From Planctomycetota bacterium (GTDB lineage: Bacteria; Planctomycetota; MHYJ01; JACPRB01): a stretch of 63,558 nt of DNA. The stretch is taken from contig JACQVR010000128.1 of the NCBI GenBank assembly GCA_016209705.1, forward strand, positions 1 through 63,558, in the 5' to 3' direction. Shown one piece after another: positions 1-7,058 of the stretch. The notes under the pieces were generated by a model, which was not told the origin of the DNA, made no database searches, and saw nothing but the letters and a program-made list of their open reading frames with translations. The translations under genes were made by a program, and so were the position numbers. Numbering within the stretch: position 1 is the first letter of the stretch; every line of letters begins with the position of its first letter.

Positions 1-140
1 CATGGTTGGGATGCTTTGCTAGAGCAATCCCTAACATCGGAGGCTTTTTCTTTGGACTTGAGTGATTATCCGCTGTCATCGCTTTTAACTTGCTGGCCTG
101 AAACAGGTTCCTGTTAGCTTGACACGTATGATGCGCTCTC

Positions 141-542
141 CTATTTCCACGGCACGACCGCTTGATCAGACCCTTCGAGCGACTTGAGCGGAACCAGCGC
201 CGCCTCCGGCGCTTTTTCCGCGGCGGGAGGCTCCGGGTCCCGCTCCCGTTCCACGAACCAATCGCCGTCGCGCAATTTGAAGTACACCCAATGCTCTCCG
301 ATGAGCAGATCGCGCTTCCGATCCAGGTGCGAGGGGACGTACACGGCGAAAACCTCCGGGGCGGAGAGCACCGGAATCTCGCGCTCGGCCCGCAACGGCG
401 ACGGCTGCTCCGACACCCGGAGACTCGGCTTCTCCCCATTCCAGGCCTGCCGTACGGAACGTCCCGGCGGTCCGAGCCGCCCGGAGCGGCAGCTAACGAT
501 CAGCGTCAAGCCCGCGATAAGGCACATCGTTGTTCGGCGCAT
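141..542 (-). CDS. traV: TraV-like lipoprotein of an F-type T4SS
   Basis: Likely outer-membrane lipoprotein of the conjugative channel core, partner of the TraK-like and TraB-like proteins encoded just upstream. The N-terminus is a short hydrophobic stretch ending in a lipobox (LIVSC, Cys18). Residues 60-100 carry a TraV-like tail: a Pro-Glu-Val start, a hydrophobic strand, an Asp, then VYFKLRDGDWF. At 133 aa it is shorter than plasmid TraV proteins. It overlaps the 3' end of the TraB-like gene by 50 bp in another frame; Met6 (527) is an alternative start that shortens the overlap. It is the last gene of the minus-strand operon visible before the left edge. Family assignment is by pattern and gene order, so moderate. 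Confidence 0.6.
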   Translation of the reverse strand: MRRTTMCLIAGLTLIVSCRSGRLGPPGRSVRQAWNGEKPSLRVSEQPSPLRAEREIPVLSAPEVFAVYVPSHLDRKRDLLIGEHWVYFKLRDGDWFVERERDPEPPAAEKAPEAALVPLKSLEGSDQAVVPWK

Positions 543-1539
543 CCTTCACCTCGTCCGGAGAAAGACCTTCCAACGTGACGCCCGTGATGAACGCCACGGT
601 CACCTTCTTGCCGTTGGGAACATGAATGGCGGGAACGATCTCCTTCAGCCGTTCCGCGACGATCTCCGATATCTTGGAAGCGGCTCCGCCCAGACCCCGG
701 AACGCGGCCATGCGAAGCGGATCGCCCGTGACGGACGAAGCCGTCCCTCCCAGGGGCGTGACGAGAGTGGTCGTCTGGCGGGCGGCGAGGGCTTCCGCGG
801 CCGCCGAAAGGCCGCCGGCGCCGGCCGCCAGCGCGCCCGCTTCCTCGGCGCGCCAAACGTACACGCCTCGCAGGCCTTGGATTCCGTCCTCGTCCGCGAC
901 CCATCCGTTCACCCGCACATCCAGAGCGCGTCCCGAGTCCGTCGCGATCGACAGGGTTTCGATCTGGATCGTGGCGCGCTCGGAATTGGCGTCGCCGACG
1001 GCCTTTCCGACCAGCAGGGCGCGGGGCAGGGGAAGTCGGCTGCGATTCGGCCCGACCAGCGCGGCGTCCAGGCGCAGCAACACGGGCAGCGGCTCGCCGT
1101 TCGTCGGCGCGAACACGCCCGTCAGGAGCGTGGCTTCGGCGAAGCTGCCCGCCGGCAGGTGAACCTTCGGCGTCTTCCCGGACGGGCCGAAATCGAACGC
1201 GCGAAACCGCGCGGCTTCTTGCGGGACCGGTTCCACGGGAGGCTCGACGGGAGGAAGGGGGAAATCGGACTTGATCGAGCCCAGCGCTTCGTCGAAGGCG
1301 GATCGCATTCGCGCCAGCTCGGTTCGCAACCCCTCGAGCTCCCTTTCCTGTTCTTCCACGCGCCGGCCGTACGACGTGACCATGGCGCGCACTTCCTGGG
1401 CGGTGGTCATCCCCATCTCGAACGTCGCCCCGCTCGGCTCCGCCGTCCCGACGGGACGACGTTCTTGACCGGCCGCAACCACGAGAAGCAGGAGTCCGCC
1501 GGCGATTCCTCCCGCGCTCCACCATTTCCATTTATTCAT
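493..1539 (-). CDS. traB: TraB/VirB10-like T4SS channel protein
   Basis: Inner-membrane-anchored scaffold that spans the periplasm and contacts the outer-membrane ring in type IV secretion systems. The 348-aa product has one N-terminal membrane segment (about residues 9-25), a coiled coil (about 45-75), a Pro/Glu-rich linker (about 92-108) and a C-terminal VirB10/TrbI-type beta domain from about residue 115. That domain shows the family pattern of an LPAGSFAEATLLTGV strand followed by PVLLRLDAALVGPNRSRLPL. The start overlaps the TraK-like stop by 8 bp, implying translational coupling. Length is shorter than F-plasmid TraB (about 475 aa), but the core domain looks complete. Confidence 0.85.
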   Translation of the reverse strand: MNKWKWWSAGGIAGGLLLLVVAAGQERRPVGTAEPSGATFEMGMTTAQEVRAMVTSYGRRVEEQERELEGLRTELARMRSAFDEALGSIKSDFPLPPVEPPVEPVPQEAARFRAFDFGPSGKTPKVHLPAGSFAEATLLTGVFAPTNGEPLPVLLRLDAALVGPNRSRLPLPRALLVGKAVGDANSERATIQIETLSIATDSGRALDVRVNGWVADEDGIQGLRGVYVWRAEEAGALAAGAGGLSAAAEALAARQTTTLVTPLGGTASSVTGDPLRMAAFRGLGGAASKISEIVAERLKEIVPAIHVPNGKKVTVAFITGVTLEGLSPDEVKDAPNNDVPYRGLDADR

Positions 1540-2209
1540 GGCCGCGTCCGAATACGAGATACAGGAGCGTGTTCCCTTGAGGAGGGACGACGTGCGCGCG
1601 CAGGCCGACCACGATCAACGCTTTCGCGCGAAAACGCGAGGGATCGATCCGGTACGGCACGGACTCCGTATTGCGCAGCTCCACCACGAAGCCCGAGTAC
1701 GCGTCGTTTTCATACACAGTGCGGCAGCGCGCGTGGAGGGGCCCCAGACGGAATGCGTCCCCCTTCCCCGCGCGGCGCACCGACGTTTCGGGCGGAACCC
1801 ATCCCATGCGCATCGCGCGGATGAACTCGAGGGACGGAGCGAGCCGGCGCTCCCGCTCCGGACGGGGCGCCTGCGGCCGGCGAATCCGCACGGCGGTGTC
1901 TGTTCCCGGGCGGATCGCCAGGCGATACAGCGTCCCGCTGGAGCCCAGCACGTGCAGGTCGCCCTCCACCGGCTTGAGGAGTTTCAGAAAGAGCGCGTTG
2001 TTCCGGCGCTCCAGGGAAAGGTCCGTTTCTTTCCAGGCCGCGACGAGCGATTCGATCGAGTCCTCGGGAAACAGGACCACGCACGTGACGTGACGGTCTT
2101 CCGACGATACCGGCGGATACACGTCGATGCGGGCGTCCTCGCGATAGAGGACATCGCGAGTTTGACCCTCCTGGACGAACAGCAGCACGGCCAGCGCGAG
2201 GTGAATCAT
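1532..2209 (-). CDS. traK: TraK/VirB9-like T4SS outer-membrane complex protein
   Basis: Predicted periplasmic TraK (VirB9/secretin-like) component that binds the TraV lipoprotein and TraB. The 225-aa protein starts with a short signal peptide (MIHLALAVLLFVQEG), then beta-rich sequence with a DIDVYPP-like opening and a VLGSSGTLYRLAI strand typical of the family N-terminal domain. The ATG at 2209 overlaps the upstream redox gene by 4 bp (ATGA), and the stop overlaps traB. Longer upstream reading in this frame runs through the neighbouring gene and is not used. Assignment rests on gene order (K before B before V, as in F-type systems) plus domain pattern. Confidence 0.75.
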   Translation of the reverse strand: MIHLALAVLLFVQEGQTRDVLYREDARIDVYPPVSSEDRHVTCVVLFPEDSIESLVAAWKETDLSLERRNNALFLKLLKPVEGDLHVLGSSGTLYRLAIRPGTDTAVRIRRPQAPRPERERRLAPSLEFIRAMRMGWVPPETSVRRAGKGDAFRLGPLHARCRTVYENDAYSGFVVELRNTESVPYRIDPSRFRAKALIVVGLRAHVVPPQGNTLLYLVFGRGHE

Positions 2210-2868
2210 GGCATGCCTCCTTGAAGCGCGAGGACTTCCGCCCGGAGCTCCGCCGGGGATGGCAGTCCTTCGAGAATCCGTCTCGCCGAACCTCGGGTGA
2301 TCACGAGCGTGGGCGTCCGACTCACGAAAGCGACGCCGTCCGCCGGCGTGTAGGCAACCTCCACGGCGGAAAGGCCGCGCATCGCTTCCGGCATCACGCG
2401 GTGCTTGAGCAGATCGCAGTAGGGGCAATCGGCCTGCTCGTAGACCGTAATCCGCAACCTTTCGGAGGGTTCGAGGGGAGGAAATTCCGGTTGGGGAAGC
2501 GCCAAGGCGAGTCCGGCCGTCCAGGGCATGACCGCGGGGACGAGTCCCCATCGCGCCCGATCCCCCCAGAGGGCCACGGCCGTGGCCGTGAAGCAGCAGG
2601 CCGCGCACGCGATGCACAGCCCGCATACCGCCCCCCGGCCGGCCATGACGCTGACCAGTCCCAGGTGAAATCCGCTGGACGCCAGCAACGCGACGCGCAC
2701 GAGCGGGTGGTTCCCTTGCCAGAGCGTTGCCGCCAGCAGCACGGCGTAGGCGGCGGTTCCCGCCGCCGCCAAGGTCGATCGTTCGCCGCAAGCGGCGCAC
2801 CCGAAGGTCGCCATCGCGCTGAACGCGAACGCGCCGCTCACCGCCGCAAGCAGGATCATCCGTCTCAT
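2206..2868 (-). CDS. Membrane VKOR-like domain fused to a thioredoxin-fold domain
   Basis: Predicted disulfide-forming enzyme. Residues 1-125 form about four to five membrane segments with Cys pairs at C24/C27 and C82/C85 plus a Cys-rich helix (C88, C91, C92), resembling vitamin K epoxide reductase (VKOR)-type quinone-linked oxidases. Residues 137-220 form a thioredoxin-like domain with a C148-P-Y-C151 active site and a cis-Pro-like RTPTLVI segment. VKOR-thioredoxin fusions are known in bacteria that lack DsbB. Its place between pilin and traK suggests it folds Cys-containing T4SS parts such as TraU, as DsbC/TrbB/TraF do elsewhere. Start chosen at 2868, which overlaps the pilin stop by 4 bp. 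The VKOR assignment is inference from Cys spacing and topology. Confidence 0.65.
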   Translation of the reverse strand: MRRMILLAAVSGAFAFSAMATFGCAACGERSTLAAAGTAAYAVLLAATLWQGNHPLVRVALLASSGFHLGLVSVMAGRGAVCGLCIACAACCFTATAVALWGDRARWGLVPAVMPWTAGLALALPQPEFPPLEPSERLRITVYEQADCPYCDLLKHRVMPEAMRGLSAVEVAYTPADGVAFVSRTPTLVITRGSARRILEGLPSPAELRAEVLALQGGMP

Positions 2869-3197
2869 TTGAGAATCGCTCCCATATCCACGCCAAACAC
2901 CGAACCCAGAAGCTTCGGGAAGAGGGCCAGTCCGATGGCGGCCACGGCGCAGACCGTCGCCATGTCCCATTCCCCGCGCTTCACGCCTTTGCCGACCACG
3001 CCATAGAGGAAGCAGTACGCGGCGCCGATCGGGAAGATCCACCGGATCACGATCCGCAGGATCGACGTGAAGATGCCTTTCGATTCGTTCTCGATCGCCT
3101 GCGAAGCGTCCTGGGCCTCGACCGCTTCCGCCAGCGCAGGCGTGGCCAACATTCCGGCCAGCACCAGCGCCAGGGCTCCGATCCATCGAATTCTCAT
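2865..3197 (-). CDS. TrbC/VirB2-like pilin
   Basis: Predicted pilus subunit of the conjugative system. The 110-aa precursor has a signal peptide ending near ATPALAEA (about residue 24), a polar segment, a first hydrophobic helix (about 45-66, ending YCFLYGVVGKGVKRGEWD) and a second (about 78-97). This is the two-helix hairpin with a basic loop seen in VirB2/TrbC pilins. A strong ribosome binding site (AGGAGGA) precedes the ATG at 3197. It is the first gene of the minus-strand operon, with its start facing the divergent intergenic palindrome. Longer reading upstream adds non-homologous residues and is rejected. Confidence 0.75.
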   Translation of the reverse strand: MRIRWIGALALVLAGMLATPALAEAVEAQDASQAIENESKGIFTSILRIVIRWIFPIGAAYCFLYGVVGKGVKRGEWDMATVCAVAAIGLALFPKLLGSVFGVDMGAILK

Positions 3198-3225
3198 GTC
3201 GCATTCCTCCTCATGTTCCTCATCA

Positions 3226-3304
3226 CGGTGTGCGCGACGGGCGCCAAAAGCCGCAGAAATTCGGAAAGATTTCTTGCGGCTTTTCGATTCCCCCGCGCAC
3301 ACCG
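3226..3304. promoter_or_regulatory. Nested inverted repeats between divergent tra operons
   Basis: An outer 11-bp perfect inverted repeat (CGGTGTGCGCG at 3226-3236 and its complement at 3294-3304) encloses an inner one (AAAAGCCGCAGAAAT at 3246-3260 and its complement with one extra base at 3269-3284; 8-nt loop). The inner stem is flanked by A and T runs on both sides. The element sits centrally in the 127-bp gap between the pilin and traL starts, so it could be a shared operator, a bidirectional attenuator, or an oriT-like structure. Function is inference. Confidence 0.55.
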
Positions 3305-3324
3305 GTGGGAGGGCGACCCAAGTC

Positions 3325-3681
3325 ATGTACCGGCAGCCGTGCCCGCGAACGCTGGACCGACCGATTCAGATCTTCGGGTTGGAGCCGGAGGATCTGGTCG
3401 GCGTCGGCCTGCTGGCGATCGCGGTGCTCTTCCTCGTGGACGGCCTTCTGGCTGTGGGCGTCGGGTTGGGAGCGTGGGTCGGGTTGCTCCGACTGAAAGC
3501 CGGCAAGCCGCCGGGATACGTGTGCGAGCTGGCGTACCGCCACGGGCTTCTGGATCGGTTGCCGCCATCCCTTCGGCCGCCGCAGATCCTTCCCCGGCAC
3601 GTGACGAGACTTTCACCGTTTACGGGAGACGAAGATGACGCCTTGGCACGAAGCTGGTGGGCTCATCGAAACCTGCGATAA
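3325..3681 (+). CDS. traL: TraL-like T4SS membrane protein
   Basis: Small inner-membrane protein of the F-type system (VirB3-like role in pilus assembly). The 118-aa protein begins MYRQPCPRTLDRPIQIFGLEPEDL, then has a long hydrophobic region (about residues 27-56) with a central LVDG, then a KAGKPPGY segment and a C-terminal tail with HLL-like basic residues. This matches TraL layout: an N-terminal arm naming a target, hydrophobic hairpin, 'KxGK' loop. It is the first gene of the plus-strand operon, and its 3' end overlaps the next small gene by 47 bp. Confidence 0.75.
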   Translation: MYRQPCPRTLDRPIQIFGLEPEDLVGVGLLAIAVLFLVDGLLAVGVGLGAWVGLLRLKAGKPPGYVCELAYRHGLLDRLPPSLRPPQILPRHVTRLSPFTGDEDDALARSWWAHRNLR

Positions 3682-3862
3682 CGCGTCCGCGCTTGAAGCG
3701 ACGTGGAAGGCGCGCCGTGAAACGGCGCAACTGCGGAACTTGACGGCCGCGGCCCTGGCGGTGGCCGCGGTCATGGCGATCCTGGTCGCGATCGTCGGCG
3801 GTCCCGAGGAGGGCGCGATTCACGCGCGCGTGCGACATGCGTCGACTCATCTGGTTCCGTGA
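3635..3862 (+). CDS. Small single-pass membrane protein in tra operon
   Basis: A 75-aa protein with a hydrophilic N-terminal half (residues 1-35, basic toward the end) and one strong membrane segment (about 36-57: Ala/Val/Ile-rich) followed by a short tail. No family recognised. It lies between traL and traE, overlapping both (47 bp and 26 bp), which favours it being translated. In other F-type operons this spot has no fixed extra gene. Because most of its length overlaps nothing else and contains a clear membrane helix, I keep it, but a spurious ORF cannot be excluded. Confidence 0.5.
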   Translation: MTPWHEAGGLIETCDNASALEATWKARRETAQLRNLTAAALAVAAVMAILVAIVGGPEEGAIHARVRHASTHLVP

Positions 3863-4418
3863 CCTGGTGGAGCGGAAGGAACTGCTGGCGGCCGCGCTCG
3901 CCGTGTCGCTGGCCCTTGACCTTGTCCTGGGAGTCGCCTTGGCCGTGAAGGCGCTCCAGCGGCGTCCCGTCCTCGTGCTGCCGATCGACACGGAGGCGAC
4001 CCCGGGCGAGATCAGCGACGAAGCGGCGCTCGCGTTCGCCCGCTTGTACGTGGTCACGTTCGACACGTACACGCCGGCCACTCTTCCCGCGTCCACGGAG
4101 TGGCTCAAGAAGCGAATCGCGCCGCGCACCTGGTCCAAGGCGGCGGAGGCGCTCGACCGGCGCCTGGACGTCGTTCGAGAGGGGCGGATGTCCTCGCTGG
4201 TCGTGCCGCTTGAAGAAGGGAGCGTCGATCGCCGCGCCGGAATCGTGGCGGTTATTCGGGCGAGGCGGACGATTTATGTGGCGGATGCTCTTTCCCGGCA
4301 GGCGGCGGCGATCTATCGCTTGACGCTGGAGCCGGCGGCCGCCACGCCGGGCAATCCATCCGGAATCGCCGTCGTCTCCCAGACGGTCGAGGAGGAGCAA
4401 GATGAAAACGCTCGGTAG
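3837..4418 (+). CDS. traE: TraE/VirB8-like T4SS protein
   Basis: Bitopic inner-membrane assembly factor of the conjugative channel. The 193-aa protein has an N-terminal cytoplasmic arm (RLIWFRDLVERKELL), one membrane helix (about residues 16-38), then a periplasmic VirB8-like domain: a conserved FARLYVVTFDTYTPAT helix, STEWLKKRIAPRTW, and a C-terminal TIYVADAL...YRLTLE strand pair. This is the usual TraE size (about 190 aa) and order. The stop overlaps the TrbC-like start by 17 bp, and the gene follows traL as in plasmid F and SXT/R391 elements. Confidence 0.8.
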   Translation: MRRLIWFRDLVERKELLAAALAVSLALDLVLGVALAVKALQRRPVLVLPIDTEATPGEISDEAALAFARLYVVTFDTYTPATLPASTEWLKKRIAPRTWSKAAEALDRRLDVVREGRMSSLVVPLEEGSVDRRAGIVAVIRARRTIYVADALSRQAAAIYRLTLEPAAATPGNPSGIAVVSQTVEEEQDENAR

Positions 4419-4854
4419 CTTCGTGGCGATCCTGTTCCTGTTTCAGGAAGCCCCTTGCCGCCATCCGACCCGGGGGGCCACGAAGGCCGTCGATCTGGAC
4501 GCCGTGGAACGGGCGCACGTGGAAGTCGCCAAGGCGTTTCACGTTCGATTGGAGCGAGCCGAGGCGCGTTCACGGACGAGAGCGTTTGACGTCGGACTGC
4601 CCGCCTGCCGGGCTCGGCGCACCCGGCGGACGGCGGTGGATCGCCTGCCCGAAGGGATGCCTTCCCTGTATTTCGCCAAGGAGGGTTCGCGTACGCCTCC
4701 GGAGGCCGTGTGGATCGCGACGTCCGGAAGGCTGGCCGGGCCGGCCGGCGCCGCGGCGCATCCGAAACTCCTTCGACGTTTCGACATTCGATGCGTTCCC
4801 ACGCTGGTCAAGCCGATCTCGATCGCGGAGGTGGAGCTTGTGGAGGGCGAGTAG
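4402..4854 (+). CDS. trbC: TrbC/TraW-type pilus assembly protein
   Basis: Predicted periplasmic F-type pilin assembly factor. The 150-aa protein has a short N-terminal hydrophobic segment (LGSFVAILFLFQEAPC) and, in its C-terminal third, the family signature of a redox-inactive thioredoxin-like fold: HPKLLRRFDIRCVPTLVKP, matching the 'F.I..VPT.V' motif of the TrbC F-type family. The middle is Arg-rich and less conserved. It overlaps traE and traU at its two ends, so this plus-strand operon is tightly coupled. TrbC versus the TrbC-like tail of TraW cannot be separated by eye. Confidence 0.65.
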   Translation: MKTLGSFVAILFLFQEAPCRHPTRGATKAVDLDAVERAHVEVAKAFHVRLERAEARSRTRAFDVGLPACRARRTRRTAVDRLPEGMPSLYFAKEGSRTPPEAVWIATSGRLAGPAGAAAHPKLLRRFDIRCVPTLVKPISIAEVELVEGE

Positions 4855-5671
4855 CGCGCTCGTGCTGGGTTTGCTCTGGCCGCAGGACGCGCCCGAGAGC
4901 GCGGCCGCGCTCATGAAGCGCGCGGACGCCGGCGCGCTCCTGCGGACGTGGAAGTTCAAGGGGGTGATGCACTGCACCGTCGGCGGCTTGCCGCTCGCCT
5001 GCATTCGGGTGGAGAACGCGTTTCCCTGCGGCCTCATCGAGGTGGTGCAGCGTCCCGGCGCGTCCCAGGTTTTTGAAGCTCAATCCGTCGTCTCAAGCGT
5101 CCATGCAGGAAGCCGGCATTCCGAAGGGAATCTGCGCTTCGCCGAGGCCCGGGTGCATACCGCCGTCCCTCTCCCTCCCGATTTCATTTTGCCCGTCGCG
5201 CGTCCGCCGGCGATGGGATATCGGCTCAACTACGTATCGGAATTCGATCGGATCGGATGGCGAACAGCCTGGTGGGATCTCCTGCTGCGCGCGGCGCGGG
5301 TTCCCGCGAGCTGCGAGCGGTGGCCCAACCAGCCGGGATGCGCCGGACGGTGGGGCGCGATGTATCCCCGCACCGGCTTCGCCGTTCACGCGAGCGAACC
5401 CATGGCGGCCTTTCTCCAGGCGGTGCGCGCGGGCCGCGTCGCCAGCGATCCGGCGGGACGGGTCGTGCTGGAGCCGTATCTCTTCGAACCCCGTCCCGGA
5501 CATTACCTGCAAATGATCAAGCCGGTCTGGCGCCCCGCCGTTCCGATCGGACCACCCGGCGCTCTCGACCGGGGCGCGGGCTCAACCACCGGATCGTACC
5601 TGTTCATCCATCTGGGCATCTTCGAAGAGTGCCGAGGTTGTCTTCCTCCGCGGCTCGTCGGGCCACGGTAA
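4838..5671 (+). CDS. traU: TraU-like T4SS protein
   Basis: Periplasmic protein needed for DNA transfer in F-type systems. I chose the TTG start at 4838 (preceded by GGAGGTGGAG) because it gives a signal peptide (WRASSALVLGLLWPQ) and couples to trbC; GTG 4862 is an alternative. The 277-aa product has a Cys-rich first half (MHCTVGGLPLACI..., then a Cys about 15 residues later), an RLNYVSEFDRIGWRTAWWD segment, CERWPNQPGCAGRWG, and a C-terminal FEPRPGHYLQMIKPVW block, all in TraU order. It is shorter than F TraU (about 330 aa). The Cys content fits a need for the disulfide enzyme in the facing operon. No traN or traF follows. Confidence 0.7.
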   Translation: MWRASSALVLGLLWPQDAPESAAALMKRADAGALLRTWKFKGVMHCTVGGLPLACIRVENAFPCGLIEVVQRPGASQVFEAQSVVSSVHAGSRHSEGNLRFAEARVHTAVPLPPDFILPVARPPAMGYRLNYVSEFDRIGWRTAWWDLLLRAARVPASCERWPNQPGCAGRWGAMYPRTGFAVHASEPMAAFLQAVRAGRVASDPAGRVVLEPYLFEPRPGHYLQMIKPVWRPAVPIGPPGALDRGAGSTTGSYLFIHLGIFEECRGCLPPRLVGPR

Positions 5672-5696
5672 ACGATCTGACTATGGAGCCTATCGC

Positions 5697-6229
5697 ATGA
5701 AGTTGAAAAGATTCCGCCTGCTTGCGGATCGCATCGAGAGCCGCTTTTCCTCGCTCGCGGTCAGAAAGTCATGTTGGACGTGGACCTCGCGAGCCTCTAT
5801 GGAGTTCCTACCAAGGCGCTGAACCGAGCCGTGAAACGCAACCTCGAAAGGTTCCCGGACGACTTCATGTTCCAATTGACGGCCGAGGAATTCGAAGCTT
5901 TGAGGTTCCATTTTGGCACCTCAAATTTGAGGTCACAATTTGCAACCTCAAAGCGAGGAGGGCGGAGGTATCTGCCGTACGTTTTCACCGAGCAGGGCGT
6001 CGCCATGCTCTCAAGCGTCCTGAGAAGCAGGCGCGCGATTCAAGTCAACATCGAGATCATGCGCGTCTTCGTGCGGCTGAAACGACTGCTGGCCTCCCAT
6101 GCGGACCTTGCCCGTCGCCTGGACGAGCTGGAACGAAAATATGACGGCCAATTCAGGATGGTGTTCGACGCGATCCGGGAACTGATGGAGCCTCCGGAAG
6201 AATCGCCGTCACGGATCGGATTCCATTGA
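5697..6229 (+). pseudogene. ORF6N-domain DNA-binding protein, frameshifted at N-terminus
   Basis: The domain is unmistakable: [20 protein letters not shown], then [20 protein letters not shown] and [17 protein letters not shown], as in ORF6N/KilA-N-type proteins of phages and mobile elements. However, the usual start (IESRF..L.RGQKVML) is split. An ATG at 5697 reads [17 protein letters not shown] in one frame, and the rest reads in another frame from about 5750. The in-frame ATG at 5771 would give a 152-aa protein lacking the first residues of the domain. Either a one-base indel or a sequencing error is likely. C-terminal 40 residues are a coiled coil. It lies directly after the tra genes. 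Confidence 0.75.
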
Positions 6230-6242
6230 TTGCGAATCGCGC

Positions 6243-7049
6243 GTGAAAACCGCACAATGGGTTCCGATCATGAAAGCCTCCGAATCGAAGGGCCCCTCCA
6301 CGGACGAGTTGATCGAGCGCTGGATGAGAGGGGACCGCGACGCGGGGCAAGCGCTGTACGATCGTTATTATCGGCGCGCCATGAAATTCGGCATGGCGTT
6401 GACCCGCCGGGAGATGGACGCCGAAGACCTGGCCCAGGAGGCCATCGCGGCCGGGCTCGAAGCGGTAAGGGAAGGCAAGCGCCCGGCCCAATTCACGGGT
6501 TGGCTGCTGGGCGTCGTCAAGCATGTCGCTTGGAAGCGCAACCGGAACGACGCCAGAAAGCGCCCCGAGGATCCCCGGACGCCGGACCGTCGGGCGGCGA
6601 GAGCGTCCCGCGTGCTGATCGAGCGCGAGATGAGCGAGTTGCTCGAACGGGCGCTCGGCACGCTGACCGAGGAGGAGCGCGACCTGCTGAAGGAACGCGT
6701 TCTCGAATCGGCGCCGCGGGAGGAGATCGCGCGCAAGCGTAACTGCTCCCTCGACACCGTGGATCGGAAGATCGCGCGGGCGACGGCGAAGTTGCGAGAA
6801 CAGCTCTCCGGCCACTTCACCACGCTGGTGCTGTCCGGGCGCCCTCCAACCCGGCGCGAAGTCCAGGCGCTGCGACCCAGCTTCCGCGAAGCGTTCCTCC
6901 TGCACCATGTGGAAGGCTTGCCGATTCCGGACGTCGCCGCGCGCCTGGGAATTCCCGAGGAAACCGTGCACGAGCGTTTGAAGTACGCCTACCATCGGTT
7001 GCGATGCGGTCCGGCCGCGGATTTCAGCGGACTGCGGAGCGCGCTATAA
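6243..7049 (+). CDS. ECF-type sigma factor with two region-4-like domains
   Basis: RNA polymerase sigma factor of extracytoplasmic-function type. Region 2 spans about residues 25-95 (ALYDRYYRRAMKFGMALTRR, DAEDLAQEAI, FTGWLLGVVKHVAWKRNR). A first region-4 helix-turn-helix lies at about 138-190 (LTEEERDLLKERVLE... IARKRNCSLDTVDRKIARA). A second, similar one lies at about 210-258 (LRPSFREAFLLHHVEGLPI, VAARLGIPEETVHERLKYA). Tandem sigma-4 domains are unusual. GTG 6243 and ATG 6270 are both possible starts; the latter removes nine residues. No anti-sigma gene is adjacent; an AsmA-like gene follows after 9 bp. Confidence 0.85.
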   Translation: MKTAQWVPIMKASESKGPSTDELIERWMRGDRDAGQALYDRYYRRAMKFGMALTRREMDAEDLAQEAIAAGLEAVREGKRPAQFTGWLLGVVKHVAWKRNRNDARKRPEDPRTPDRRAARASRVLIEREMSELLERALGTLTEEERDLLKERVLESAPREEIARKRNCSLDTVDRKIARATAKLREQLSGHFTTLVLSGRPPTRREVQALRPSFREAFLLHHVEGLPIPDVAARLGIPEETVHERLKYAYHRLRCGPAADFSGLRSAL

Positions 7050-7058
7050 TTCGAGGGA

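Noticed and set aside
184..1824. 546-codon plus-strand frame over the tra genes
   Set aside because: Arg-rich shadow of traV, traB and traK, which have clear family patterns.
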